Shown one piece after another: positions 1 to 6,396 of a stretch of 8,144 nucleotides of DNA. A program made the translations under genes and the position numbers. The stretch's first letter is position 1, and every line of letters begins with the position of its first letter. The stretch is from Clostridia bacterium (GTDB lineage: Bacteria > Bacillota_A > Clostridia > Oscillospirales > CAG-272), in the NCBI GenBank assembly GCA_017529175.1, contig JAFXNX010000134.1, positions 1 through 8,144 on the forward strand, in the 5' to 3' direction. The notes beneath the pieces were generated by a model. That model saw nothing but the letters and a program-made list of their open reading frames with translations, was not told where the DNA came from and ran no database searches.

Positions 1-411
1 GGCATAGAGCGTTATATCGGAACTGATCACCGTCTCGCCCGTGACCCTCTCTCCGCCGTTTTGCTTCGTGTACCATCCGTCGAACGTGTAGCGGCTGTCT
101 TGCGGCTCGTCAAGCTCTCCCGCCGCGGGATCGATCCACACCGCATATAGCGTGACGCTCGCGTCGAGTGAGTACTCGTCTCCCGCGCGGTACGCCGTAC
201 CGCTGCCGTCGGGCGCCGTATTCCATCCGTCAAAGGCGCACTCGACCGTCTTCGGCGCAGGCGCGAGAGCCGCTCCGGTGACGCTGTAAACTATTTTGTA
301 ACTCTTTGCGGGGAGAGCGTCGGAGATCACTGCCGCCTCGCCGCCTTGTTTCTTTTGAGGCGCGGGAGCGCCGGCGCCGCCGAGCGCGTCATACGTCAGA
401 GTATACGTGAA
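1..411 (-). repeat. InlB B-type (Listeria-Bacteroides / Flg_new) repeats, second copy truncated by window edge
   Basis: The first copy spans about residues 1163-1254 (bases 136-411). It starts FTYTLTYDALGGAGAPAPQ, passes through a second strand segment (KSYKIVYSVTG, then VECAFDGWNT), and ends SLDASVTLYAVW. A second copy is seen from about residue 1262, with RYTFDGWYTKQNGG and ISSDITLYA at the window edge. The GW and TLYAxW signatures are diagnostic of this beta-grasp-like repeat. In Bacillota such repeats usually sit between a binding domain and a C-terminal anchor, so more copies and an anchor may lie beyond base 1. The first copy is the longer variant with an extra strand and a cysteine. 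Confidence 0.8.
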
Positions 412-3400
412 GCGGTGAGATGCCGCAAGGAGCGGCGCGTTTCCGTCTTTAATCTCAACGTTCTGCCACAATGCGCCGTCGCCGTCAAAGTAGACGTCGG
501 AAAGAGACGCGAAGCTTGCGAAAGCGTTCTCGCCCGCAGACGTGACGCCTGACGGAATATACAGTGTCGTGACGGATGACGCGACGTCATGCCACGGCGC
601 GTCCGCTGCCGAGGCGAAGTCGTATATCGCGCCTTCTCCGTCTATGTAAAGCGTTTTGTCCGACCCGTCGTACGTCCATACGAGCGCGTCGCCGCAGGTG
701 CTGTTCGGGTGAAGGGTGGCTCCGTCAAGCGCCGCGTTCGATACGTGCGACACTTCGACCGCGTCCCAGTCGGCGCCCGTCGCGCCGTAATATATATCGG
801 AAAGAGAGGAGCAGCCGTCAAAAGCGCCTTCTCCTATACTCTCAATGCTTGCAGGGATAATGATCCCGCAAAGAGACGAGCATCCCGAAAACGCGTTGTC
901 TCCTACGGACGTGACGCCTCTTGCAAGACTGATCCTCAAAATACCGTCCCTTGCGCTGTACCACGGAGCGTCGGCGGGATCGGCAAACGAGTCGACAGCG
1001 CCGGCGCCGGATATCTTAAGAATTCCGCTTGACAAGTCGAAACTCCACGTCACACCGTCGCCGCATTCGCCGTTGTCGGTGAAGTAAATCTGCGCTCCCG
1101 TGAGGGGATCGTTGCATTCGCCGACGGTCACTTTTCTCCATTCTCCGGACGTCCCGCCGAAATACACGTCGGAAAGAGCGGCGCATCCGAAGAAGGCGTT
1201 TGCGCCGACGAGGGCGACGCCGGAGGGAAGCGCGACCGATGCGAGCGTGTCACAGTCATAAAATGCAAACGGAGACACCGACGTTGCGCCGGGCAGTATA
1301 TCGACTGCCGAGATCAGCGATCTGAATCCGTACCACGGCGTATCTGCGCCGGAGGAATATGCGTTCATATCCCCTTCTCCGGAAACGGTCAGTTTGCCCG
1401 TCGTCTCATCAAAGCTCCACGTAAGAGACGCGCCGCAGACGCCGAAGCGGGCAAAGCCGTAATAGACCTCGGCGTTGAGGAACACATAGTTTCCCGCGCT
1501 TGCGTTATCGACAGCGATCCTTGTGAATCTCGCCTCGTTTCCGGCGTAGTATACCTTTCTCAAAGAGGAACAACCGTTGAACGCGTGTTTCTCGACGCGC
1601 AGTACAGTCGACGGAATATATATGCTCTCAAGAGAGGAGCACCCGCAGAATACCTCTTGATCTATCTTCGATATACCCTGAGGAAGTTCCGCCTTCGTTA
1701 TCGATGTGCAGTTGAAAAACGCGCGCATTCCGAGAGACGAGATATGGGAAAGATCAATATCACCGAGCGACCGGCATCCGTAGAACGCCGCCCCTCCTAT
1801 AGACTTCACAGACTCGGGAAGCTCAATGCTTGTGATCTTTGAGCATCCGAAGAAAGCGCTTTTTCCGATCGACGTTATGCTGCCGTCGTCGGGGATGACG
1901 CTTGTATTACACCCTGAGACGAGGATCTTGTTCTTCGTTTCGATAATGCAGTTCCCGCTCGAATGATAGTTCTCGTTTCCGGGCGCTACCCGGACCGACG
2001 TAAGCGCGGAACAACTTAAAAAGATCGACGAGCGCATGAGAGAGACGCTCGCGGGTATGACGACCTCGGTGAGCTTCGAACAGTTTGAGAACGCGCCGGA
2101 GCCGATCGTCACGACGCCTTCCGGGATTGTCACGCTGCGCAGCTTTACGCAGTCGGTAAACGCGGAATCAAATATGATCTTCGCGCCGCTGTGGATATCG
2201 CATGAAGACGCCATATAGTCACCTTTTATGAAAAGGTGATAAGGATTTGCCTCGCTGCCGAGATACGATCCGCTGCCGTAAGTATTGTATACGAGGGAAT
2301 TACATCCGGCAAACGCGGTCGGCTCGATATCGAATACGGTGTCGGGGATCGAGACTGTCGTCATCACCCGGCATCCGGAGAACGCGTATGCTCCGATCTT
2401 TGTGATGCCGCCGGATATGAGCGTCCCAGTTATCTGAGAGCAATACTCATACCACGGAGCCGGCGCGGAGACGGAATAGTCGTAGATCGCGCCTGTGCCG
2501 GAGACCGTGAGAGTTCCGCTGTCGACGTCAAGTACCCAGACGACGCCTTCACCGCAGCTTCCCGAATACGCAACACGCATTCCCGCCGCGACGAGCGCCT
2601 CGTTTCCCTCCGCGATATCGATCGCGCTCCAATCGTCGACGCTTCCCGAATAATTGACATACGAGATCGCGTCGCATCCGGAAAATGCGAAAGCGCCGAC
2701 AGATATTAGCTCTGCCGGTACCGTCACGGACGTGACGGACGCGCAGTCGTAAAACGCGTATGCTCCGACAGACGTCACGCCTTCCGACAGAATGACGGAA
2801 GTTATATTTTCACGTTTTGAATACCACGGAGCATACGACGATGCTCCGTCATAATCGTCCATTTCTCCCGTGCCGGAGACCGTGAGGATCCCCTGCTCCT
2901 CGTCAAGCGCCCAGGTCAGAGCGGCGCCGCAGACGCCGTCGTAATGAACGCATGCTCCGGCAAGAGCCTCATCGACCCCGTCGCCCTTCACAACGGAGCT
3001 CCACATGGAATCGTTCCCGCCGAAATAAATATCCGTAAGGGATGAGCATCCCGTAAAAGCTTCGGCGCCGATCGAGGCGACGCTGCCCGGAATTATCACG
3101 CGGATAAGACCGGAGCACCCGTAAAAGAGCCTCTCGGGAATAGCCGTGATGCCGTCCGGCAAAGTCGCGGCGGTTATGGACGTACAGTTATTGAACGCGC
3201 GTTTCGCAATATATTTAACGCTCTGCGGGATCGATATTTCGGTAAGACCTTTGCAGTTTGAAAACGCGTTGTCCCCGATAAACTCAAGTCCTTCCGGCAG
3301 ATCGAGCGACGTAATCTTTGTGCAGCCCGAAAACGCGCCGCTCAAGATGCACTTCAGACTGTCCGGAACAGATACGGACTTCAAACGCACGCAGTCTCCA

Positions 3401-3897
3401 AAGACCCACTCGCATATCGCCCTCGTCCCCTCTTTTATCTCACACGAGGCGAGGCGCTCGTCGTCAACGGACATGAGTATGACGTAAGGGTTATCGTCGT
3501 TCCCGATGTATTTCGCGTTATCGTACGTGGTCATGTCAAGCGCGGAACAGCCGGAAAAAGCATAGTCGCCCAAATAGCAAAGATCCGACGGGACCGAAGC
3601 GTCGACAACATTCAAAAGCCCCGCGACCGCATACTTTCCGATACCCGTGACGCCGCTTTCAACTGTCAGAGCCTTTATGGAATTTCTCAGTCCGTACCAG
3701 GGAGTATCCGACTGCTTCGCGTAGTCGTAAATACTTCCGCTTCCGCTGACGGTCAGCGTGTCGGCGCCGTCATAGTACCACGTGACGCCATCTCCGCACG
3801 TCCCGGACGCGGAAGCGGCGCCCGCCTTTGCGGGGTATGACGCAAAAACTGATGTCAGAATAGAAACGCAAAGAAAAAGCGCAAATATCTTTTTCAT
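1..3897 (-). CDS. BspA-like secreted leucine-rich repeat protein with InlB-type B repeats, 3' end cut by window edge
   Basis: I read this frame codon by codon. It stays open for 1,299 codons from the ATG at 3897 to base 1, so the stop lies outside the window. AGAGGT at 3903-3908 is a good ribosome binding site six bases upstream. Residues 1-19 are a signal peptide (MKKIFALFLCVSILTSVFA), with cleavage likely after Ala19 or after AKA at 23-25. Residues 34 to about 1156 are LRR_5/BspA-type repeats with the pattern IGxxAFxGCxxLxxVxIPxxV, about 24 copies, interrupted by six lead-in modules of the form CGxxxTWxxDxxxxTLTVSGxG...PWY. From about 1163 there are InlB B-type (Flg_new) repeats ending in VTLYAVW and ITLYA. 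Such proteins are secreted or surface-exposed, and some family members mediate adhesion or host binding; the ligand here is unknown. No anchor (LPXTG, SLH or dockerin) is visible. It follows the acetyltransferase gene by 43 bases and may be the last gene of the operon. The family assignment is firm; adhesion is inference. Confidence 0.93.
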   Translation of the reverse strand, partial: MKKIFALFLCVSILTSVFASYPAKAGAASASGTCGDGVTWYYDGADTLTVSGSGSIYDYAKQSDTPWYGLRNSIKALTVESGVTGIGKYAVAGLLNVVDASVPSDLCYLGDYAFSGCSALDMTTYDNAKYIGNDDNPYVILMSVDDERLASCEIKEGTRAICEWVFGDCVRLKSVSVPDSLKCILSGAFSGCTKITSLDLPEGLEFIGDNAFSNCKGLTEISIPQSVKYIAKRAFNNCTSITAATLPDGITAIPERLFYGCSGLIRVIIPGSVASIGAEAFTGCSSLTDIYFGGNDSMWSSVVKGDGVDEALAGACVHYDGVCGAALTWALDEEQGILTVSGTGEMDDYDGASSYAPWYSKRENITSVILSEGVTSVGAYAFYDCASVTSVTVPAELISVGAFAFSGCDAISYVNYSGSVDDWSAIDIAEGNEALVAAGMRVAYSGSCGEGVVWVLDVDSGTLTVSGTGAIYDYSVSAPAPWYEYCSQITGTLISGGITKIGAYAFSGCRVMTTVSIPDTVFDIEPTAFAGCNSLVYNTYGSGSYLGSEANPYHLFIKGDYMASSCDIHSGAKIIFDSAFTDCVKLRSVTIPEGVVTIGSGAFSNCSKLTEVVIPASVSLMRSSIFLSCSALTSVRVAPGNENYHSSGNCIIETKNKILVSGCNTSVIPDDGSITSIGKSAFFGCSKITSIELPESVKSIGGAAFYGCRSLGDIDLSHISSLGMRAFFNCTSITKAELPQGISKIDQEVFCGCSSLESIYIPSTVLRVEKHAFNGCSSLRKVYYAGNEARFTRIAVDNASAGNYVFLNAEVYYGFARFGVCGASLTWSFDETTGKLTVSGEGDMNAYSSGADTPWYGFRSLISAVDILPGATSVSPFAFYDCDTLASVALPSGVALVGANAFFGCAALSDVYFGGTSGEWRKVTVGECNDPLTGAQIYFTDNGECGDGVTWSFDLSSGILKISGAGAVDSFADPADAPWYSARDGILRISLARGVTSVGDNAFSGCSSLCGIIIPASIESIGEGAFDGCSSLSDIYYGATGADWDAVEVSHVSNAALDGATLHPNSTCGDALVWTYDGSDKTLYIDGEGAIYDFASAADAPWHDVASSVTTLYIPSGVTSAGENAFASFASLSDVYFDGDGALWQNVEIKDGNAPLLAASHRFTYTLTYDALGGAGAPAPQKKQGGEAAVISDALPAKSYKIVYSVTGAALAPAPKTVECAFDGWNTAPDGSGTAYRAGDEYSLDASVTLYAVWIDPAAGELDEPQDSRYTFDGWYTKQNGGERVTGETVISSDITLYA
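430..3798 (-). repeat. Composite leucine-rich repeat region with six Cys-Gly lead-in modules
   Basis: This covers residues 34-1156 of the BspA-like protein. Lead-in modules begin at Cys34, 323, 448, 821, 945 and 1068. Steps 2-3, 4-5 and 5-6 are 125, 124 and 123 residues, which defines a compound unit: lead-in strand, PWY, one to two AFxGC repeats, a connector of the type DVYFGGxxxxW, then a variable stretch before the next Cys-Gly. Steps 1-2 (289) and 3-4 (373) are longer because they hold extra runs of about 23-residue AFxGC repeats. Two related insertions, containing GNDDNPYVILM (residues 111-121) and GSEANPYHLFI (548-558), each lead into an SCxI stretch. A third block at residues 624-656 contains GNCIIETKNKILVSGCN and VIPDDGSITSIG. 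All three block types are familiar from BspA relatives. Confidence 0.85.
2219..2239. repeat. Perfect 9-bp inverted repeat with 3-base loop inside the BspA-like gene
   Basis: TCACCTTTT at 2219-2227 and AAAAGGTGA at 2231-2239 are exact reverse complements separated by three bases. In the minus-strand mRNA this would form a nine-pair stem-loop in the codons for about residues 554-560 (HLFIKGD), in the NPY insertion of the third module. No U-tract follows on the minus strand, so it does not look like an intrinsic terminator. It may simply be chance. Confidence 0.5.
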
Positions 3898-3940
3898 TGT
3901 ATACCTCTTTACAGATTTATATAAAAAATCATTATCTTCG

Positions 3941-4687
3941 TTATTGTTCAAGAAGCTTCAGAAATCTTTTGTCGTTCATCTGTTCGTTTGTGATGAACTT
4001 GCCGTCCCGGAATACGGAATACGTCGTGAACGGCGTCGGCGCCGACCTTGCCGCGTCAGCGCTGTCGATAAGGACCGCCTTGAATTTTACTCCGCGCTCC
4101 GCGGCGGCTTTTTCAAGGACCGGTACGTACTTCGCGTTGAACGGACACTGGTGAGTATAATAGATCACGAATCCGTCATCGTCCGCCTTCGGGTGCTTCG
4201 CGCACTCTTTGAAAGACGGCGCCGGAGCGCCCTCCTCAAACGGCAGATACCAGAGCTGTATCCCGCAATCCGACTCGTCTGCGACCTTGAAGCCCTTGTA
4301 TTTCAAATACTTCGGGTCGGAAAGGAACGGTCTTTTCTTCGCGGAAGAAAGGATACACAGTCCGTGTTTTCCGGCATCTTTTGCGTCCTTTATGCACGCG
4401 CCGAGAAGATCGTTCGAATAGCCGTGACCCTTAAAGGAGCCCGATACCCAAAGGCAGTCGATATAAATATATCCGTCGGCGTTCAGAGGACACCACGCGC
4501 GCTCCGCCGGGATATACTCTATAAAACACTTGCCGCGCTCCGCGCTCTTGAGAAAGACGAGTCCCTCGTCAAACCTGTCGGCGAGCCACGCCTTTTTCGA
4601 CGACACCTGAACGTCGTCGTTGTTTGAGATCGCGCAGCATATATGCTCGCGCGAAAGATTCTCTTTTGTAAGTCTTACGTATTCCAT
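3941..4687 (-). CDS. yoaP: GNAT N-acetyltransferase with C-terminal YoaP-type thioredoxin-like domain
   Basis: The product is 248 residues from the ATG at 4687, or 251 from a GTG at 4696. Neither start has a strong ribosome binding site; I prefer the ATG because MEYVRLTKENL looks like the natural beginning. Numbered on the 251-residue form, the GNAT domain covers about 1-150. Strand YIYIDCLWV (77-85) is followed by the acetyl-CoA loop GSFKGHGYSNDLL (86-98). The GxG part (Gly90, Gly92) is kept, but the usual Gln/Arg before it is Ser. Residues 175-251 form a YoaP-like domain with a thioredoxin-type layout: strand FVIYY, then THQCPFN in which the second Cys of CxxC is replaced by Asn, and a TPFTTYSVF segment at the cis-Pro position. 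The architecture and length match Bacillus YoaP. It should transfer acetyl groups to an unknown cytoplasmic acceptor. It lies 18 bases after the permease stop. Family strong; substrate unknown. Confidence 0.9.
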   Translation of the reverse strand: MEYVRLTKENLSREHICCAISNNDDVQVSSKKAWLADRFDEGLVFLKSAERGKCFIEYIPAERAWCPLNADGYIYIDCLWVSGSFKGHGYSNDLLGACIKDAKDAGKHGLCILSSAKKRPFLSDPKYLKYKGFKVADESDCGIQLWYLPFEEGAPAPSFKECAKHPKADDDGFVIYYTHQCPFNAKYVPVLEKAAAERGVKFKAVLIDSADAARSAPTPFTTYSVFRDGKFITNEQMNDKRFLKLLEQ

Positions 4688-4705
4688 CGTAATCACACTG
4701 CCGCT

Positions 4706-5491
4706 TTACTTGATATCTTTTTTCGTGTATCCGATAAACGCCGCCGCGATGCAGAGCGCGCCGATCAGGACACCGATCGCGATCTTCACACCGTCCAGCG
4801 CGCCGTCGTTTACTATATTCGCGCCTTCGCAGTACCCGAAAGGCGTGATAAATTTCAAAAAGCCCGCGCCGTCTGTGATATTGGCTATTATATTAAGGAA
4901 ATATGCGAGCGCCGCGACGCCGAGTCCAGCGCCGACGCTCCCCTTTGAAAGATACGCGGATATGCCGAAGCAGATCGATGCAAGCTCGAGCTGCATTATT
5001 AAATATGCGGCATGGAGAAGCATGACTTCCTTCCACGGTACCGCCTCGCCTATCGCCGCCATGGAGAAAACGGAAAGCACAAGTATCGCGGCGTTCATCG
5101 CGGCGACTCGTATCACGACGGAGAAAAGCTTCTGTGCGGCGACGCGTCGCCTCTTAACAGGATGGGTAAGTAAAAACTCCGCGGTCCTGTTCTTTTCTTC
5201 GCCGCAAAGCGCCGAAACGGCGATCAGCGCGGCATAGAGCGCGCCGCCGAGGCCGAGCACGTTCCCGCACTCTATCGCGTAGTATCCGATGAGAGTTCCG
5301 AAATTGAGGCGGTCCATACCGAACGCCGCGGTAAAGGAGCCCATCGACGAAAACGTCTCGTTGATGTTTGTCATCTCCTCTTTCATCTCGGGATAGAGGA
5401 ATATGCAGACGGCGAGAAGAAACGCTACTGCGCCCGTCCAGATCAGAAATGACGTTCTGCCGCGGCGAAGTTCATGTAAAGTTAAAGTCAC
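4706..5491 (-). CDS. ABC-2 type transporter permease
   Basis: This is a 261-residue integral membrane protein with about six hydrophobic segments, near residues 15-32, 76-97, 123-147, 158-180, 185-205 and 234-255. The cytoplasmic stretch EEKNRTAEFLLTHPVKRRR (98-116) after the second segment is the conserved ABC-2 motif (E...T.E.LL..P..R). The segment FITPFGYCEGANIVNDG (214-230) before the last helix also fits relatives in which the last loop reads FKYFDxADI. The start is a GTG at 5491 that overlaps the TGA of the ATPase gene (5488-5490) in the sequence GTGA, so the two are very probably translationally coupled and form one transporter. The complex would export a lipid, peptide, polysaccharide or drug; nothing in the sequence identifies which. 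The length of about 260 residues is normal for the family. Confidence 0.9.
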   Translation of the reverse strand: MTLTLHELRRGRTSFLIWTGAVAFLLAVCIFLYPEMKEEMTNINETFSSMGSFTAAFGMDRLNFGTLIGYYAIECGNVLGLGGALYAALIAVSALCGEEKNRTAEFLLTHPVKRRRVAAQKLFSVVIRVAAMNAAILVLSVFSMAAIGEAVPWKEVMLLHAAYLIMQLELASICFGISAYLSKGSVGAGLGVAALAYFLNIIANITDGAGFLKFITPFGYCEGANIVNDGALDGVKIAIGVLIGALCIAAAFIGYTKKDIK

Positions 5492-6369
5492 GCCTCGTCA
5501 CCCGCCTTTTCGTAATAGTGCAGAAAGATCTCCTCAAGATCCGGCTCCGAGATCGAAAGATCGGACACCTCGCCTGATGCAAGACAGTCGAGCAGCGCCT
5601 TTATTTCTCCGCTGTAAAGGAAGCTAATCGCGTCGCCGTGTTTTATTACGTCCTTTATACCTTCAAGGCGCTCGACGTCGACGCGTCCCCTGAGTGAAAC
5701 GCGCTTCGCTCTCGTCTTTGAAAGCGCCTCGACGCTGCCGGAAGCGATTATGCGTCCCTCTTTGATGACCGCCGCTCTCGTACAGTTGCGCTGTACCTCG
5801 GTCAGTATATGGCTCGAGAGGAAAACCGTCGCGCCCTGTTCGTTCTGCTCTTTGATCATCTCAAAGAACTCGTGCTGGATCAGCGGGTCGAGCCCGCCCG
5901 TCGGCTCGTCGAGTATCAGAAGACGGGGAGACGACTGGAGCGCGCACACGATCGCGAGTTTTTTTCTGTTTCCGAAGGAGAGCTCGTCGACCTTCTTCGA
6001 CGTATCGAGCTCCAGTCTTTCGCAAAGCCCGGACGCCCGCGCCGAGCAATCGACGCCTCGAAGCTCAGATGAGAGCTTTATGATATCTTTGCCCTTCATC
6101 CCGCTGTAGAATATCGCTTCGGAAGGAATGTAGCCGACGTCGCGAAGGATCTCATCTTTCTCCGCGACGATATCCCGCCCGAATACCGACCCTTTTCCGG
6201 ACGTCGGAGTTATAAGCCCGAGAAGGGAGCGGATAGTCGTCGACTTGCCTGCGCCGTTCGGCCCGATAAAGCCGAAATATTCACCTTCTCCGACCGAAAG
6301 ATCGAGATCGACTATCCCTCTCGACTTTCCGTAGTATTTAGTCAGTTTTTCCGTCTTGACAGCTTCCAT
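5488..6369 (-). CDS. ABC transporter ATP-binding protein (exporter type)
   Basis: This 293-residue protein has a single nucleotide-binding domain. Visible motifs are an aromatic A-loop (Tyr12-Tyr13), Walker A GPNGAGKST (36-44), signature LSFGNRKK (130-137), Walker B LLILDEPTGGLDP (150-162) with catalytic Glu155, and H-loop SSHILTE with His187. At the Q-loop the sequence is GYIPSEAIF (79-87), with Ser/Glu instead of Gln. That substitution and LSFGN instead of LSGGQ both occur in BcrA/YxlF-like exporter ATPases, so they do not suggest loss of function. Residues from about 210 to 293 are a C-terminal extension typical of this group. The ribosome binding site AAGGTGG (6373-6379) lies just before the ATG. 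It pairs with the overlapping permease gene, binding and hydrolysing ATP to drive export. The substrate cannot be read from sequence. The gene starts 27 bases after the diguanylate cyclase stop. Confidence 0.95.
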   Translation of the reverse strand: MEAVKTEKLTKYYGKSRGIVDLDLSVGEGEYFGFIGPNGAGKSTTIRSLLGLITPTSGKGSVFGRDIVAEKDEILRDVGYIPSEAIFYSGMKGKDIIKLSSELRGVDCSARASGLCERLELDTSKKVDELSFGNRKKLAIVCALQSSPRLLILDEPTGGLDPLIQHEFFEMIKEQNEQGATVFLSSHILTEVQRNCTRAAVIKEGRIIASGSVEALSKTRAKRVSLRGRVDVERLEGIKDVIKHGDAISFLYSGEIKALLDCLASGEVSDLSISEPDLEEIFLHYYEKAGDEA

Positions 6370-6396
6370 TTTCCACCTTGCAAATGCGCGTCTTTA

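Noticed and set aside
589..2709. Several plus-strand frames of 85-157 codons across the first 3 kb
   Set aside because: The minus-strand BspA frame is continuous here with repeating AFxGC and CGxxxTW motifs. The plus-strand frames are Arg-rich shadows.
430..3798. Recurring short DNA motifs such as ACCACGGAGC spaced through the region, suggestive of CRISPR or intergenic repeats
   Set aside because: They recur in frame and encode the conserved APWY and AFxGC motifs of the protein repeats, with variable spacing and sequence.
3898..3940. Possible internal promoter or terminator between the acetyltransferase and BspA-like genes
   Set aside because: The gap is AT-rich, but no -35 sits 16-18 bases from a fair -10. 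The only stem, GATTT with AAATC, is five weak pairs with no U-tract after it.
3782..4627. Plus-strand open frame of 281 codons
   Set aside because: It lies opposite the acetyltransferase gene and the start of the BspA-like gene. It has no ribosome binding site or recognisable domain, while the minus strand has clear conserved motifs throughout.
4620..5237. Plus-strand open frame of 205 codons with hydrophobic stretches
   Set aside because: It mirrors the permease membrane helices on the other strand. The permease frame carries the ABC-2 motif and overlaps the ATPase stop codon correctly.
5950..6140. Apparently degenerate ABC motifs (LSFGN, no Gln in the Q-loop) suggesting an inactive ATPase
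   Set aside because: These variants are common in exporter ATPases of the BcrA/YxlF type; Walker A, Walker B with catalytic Glu and the H-loop His are intact.
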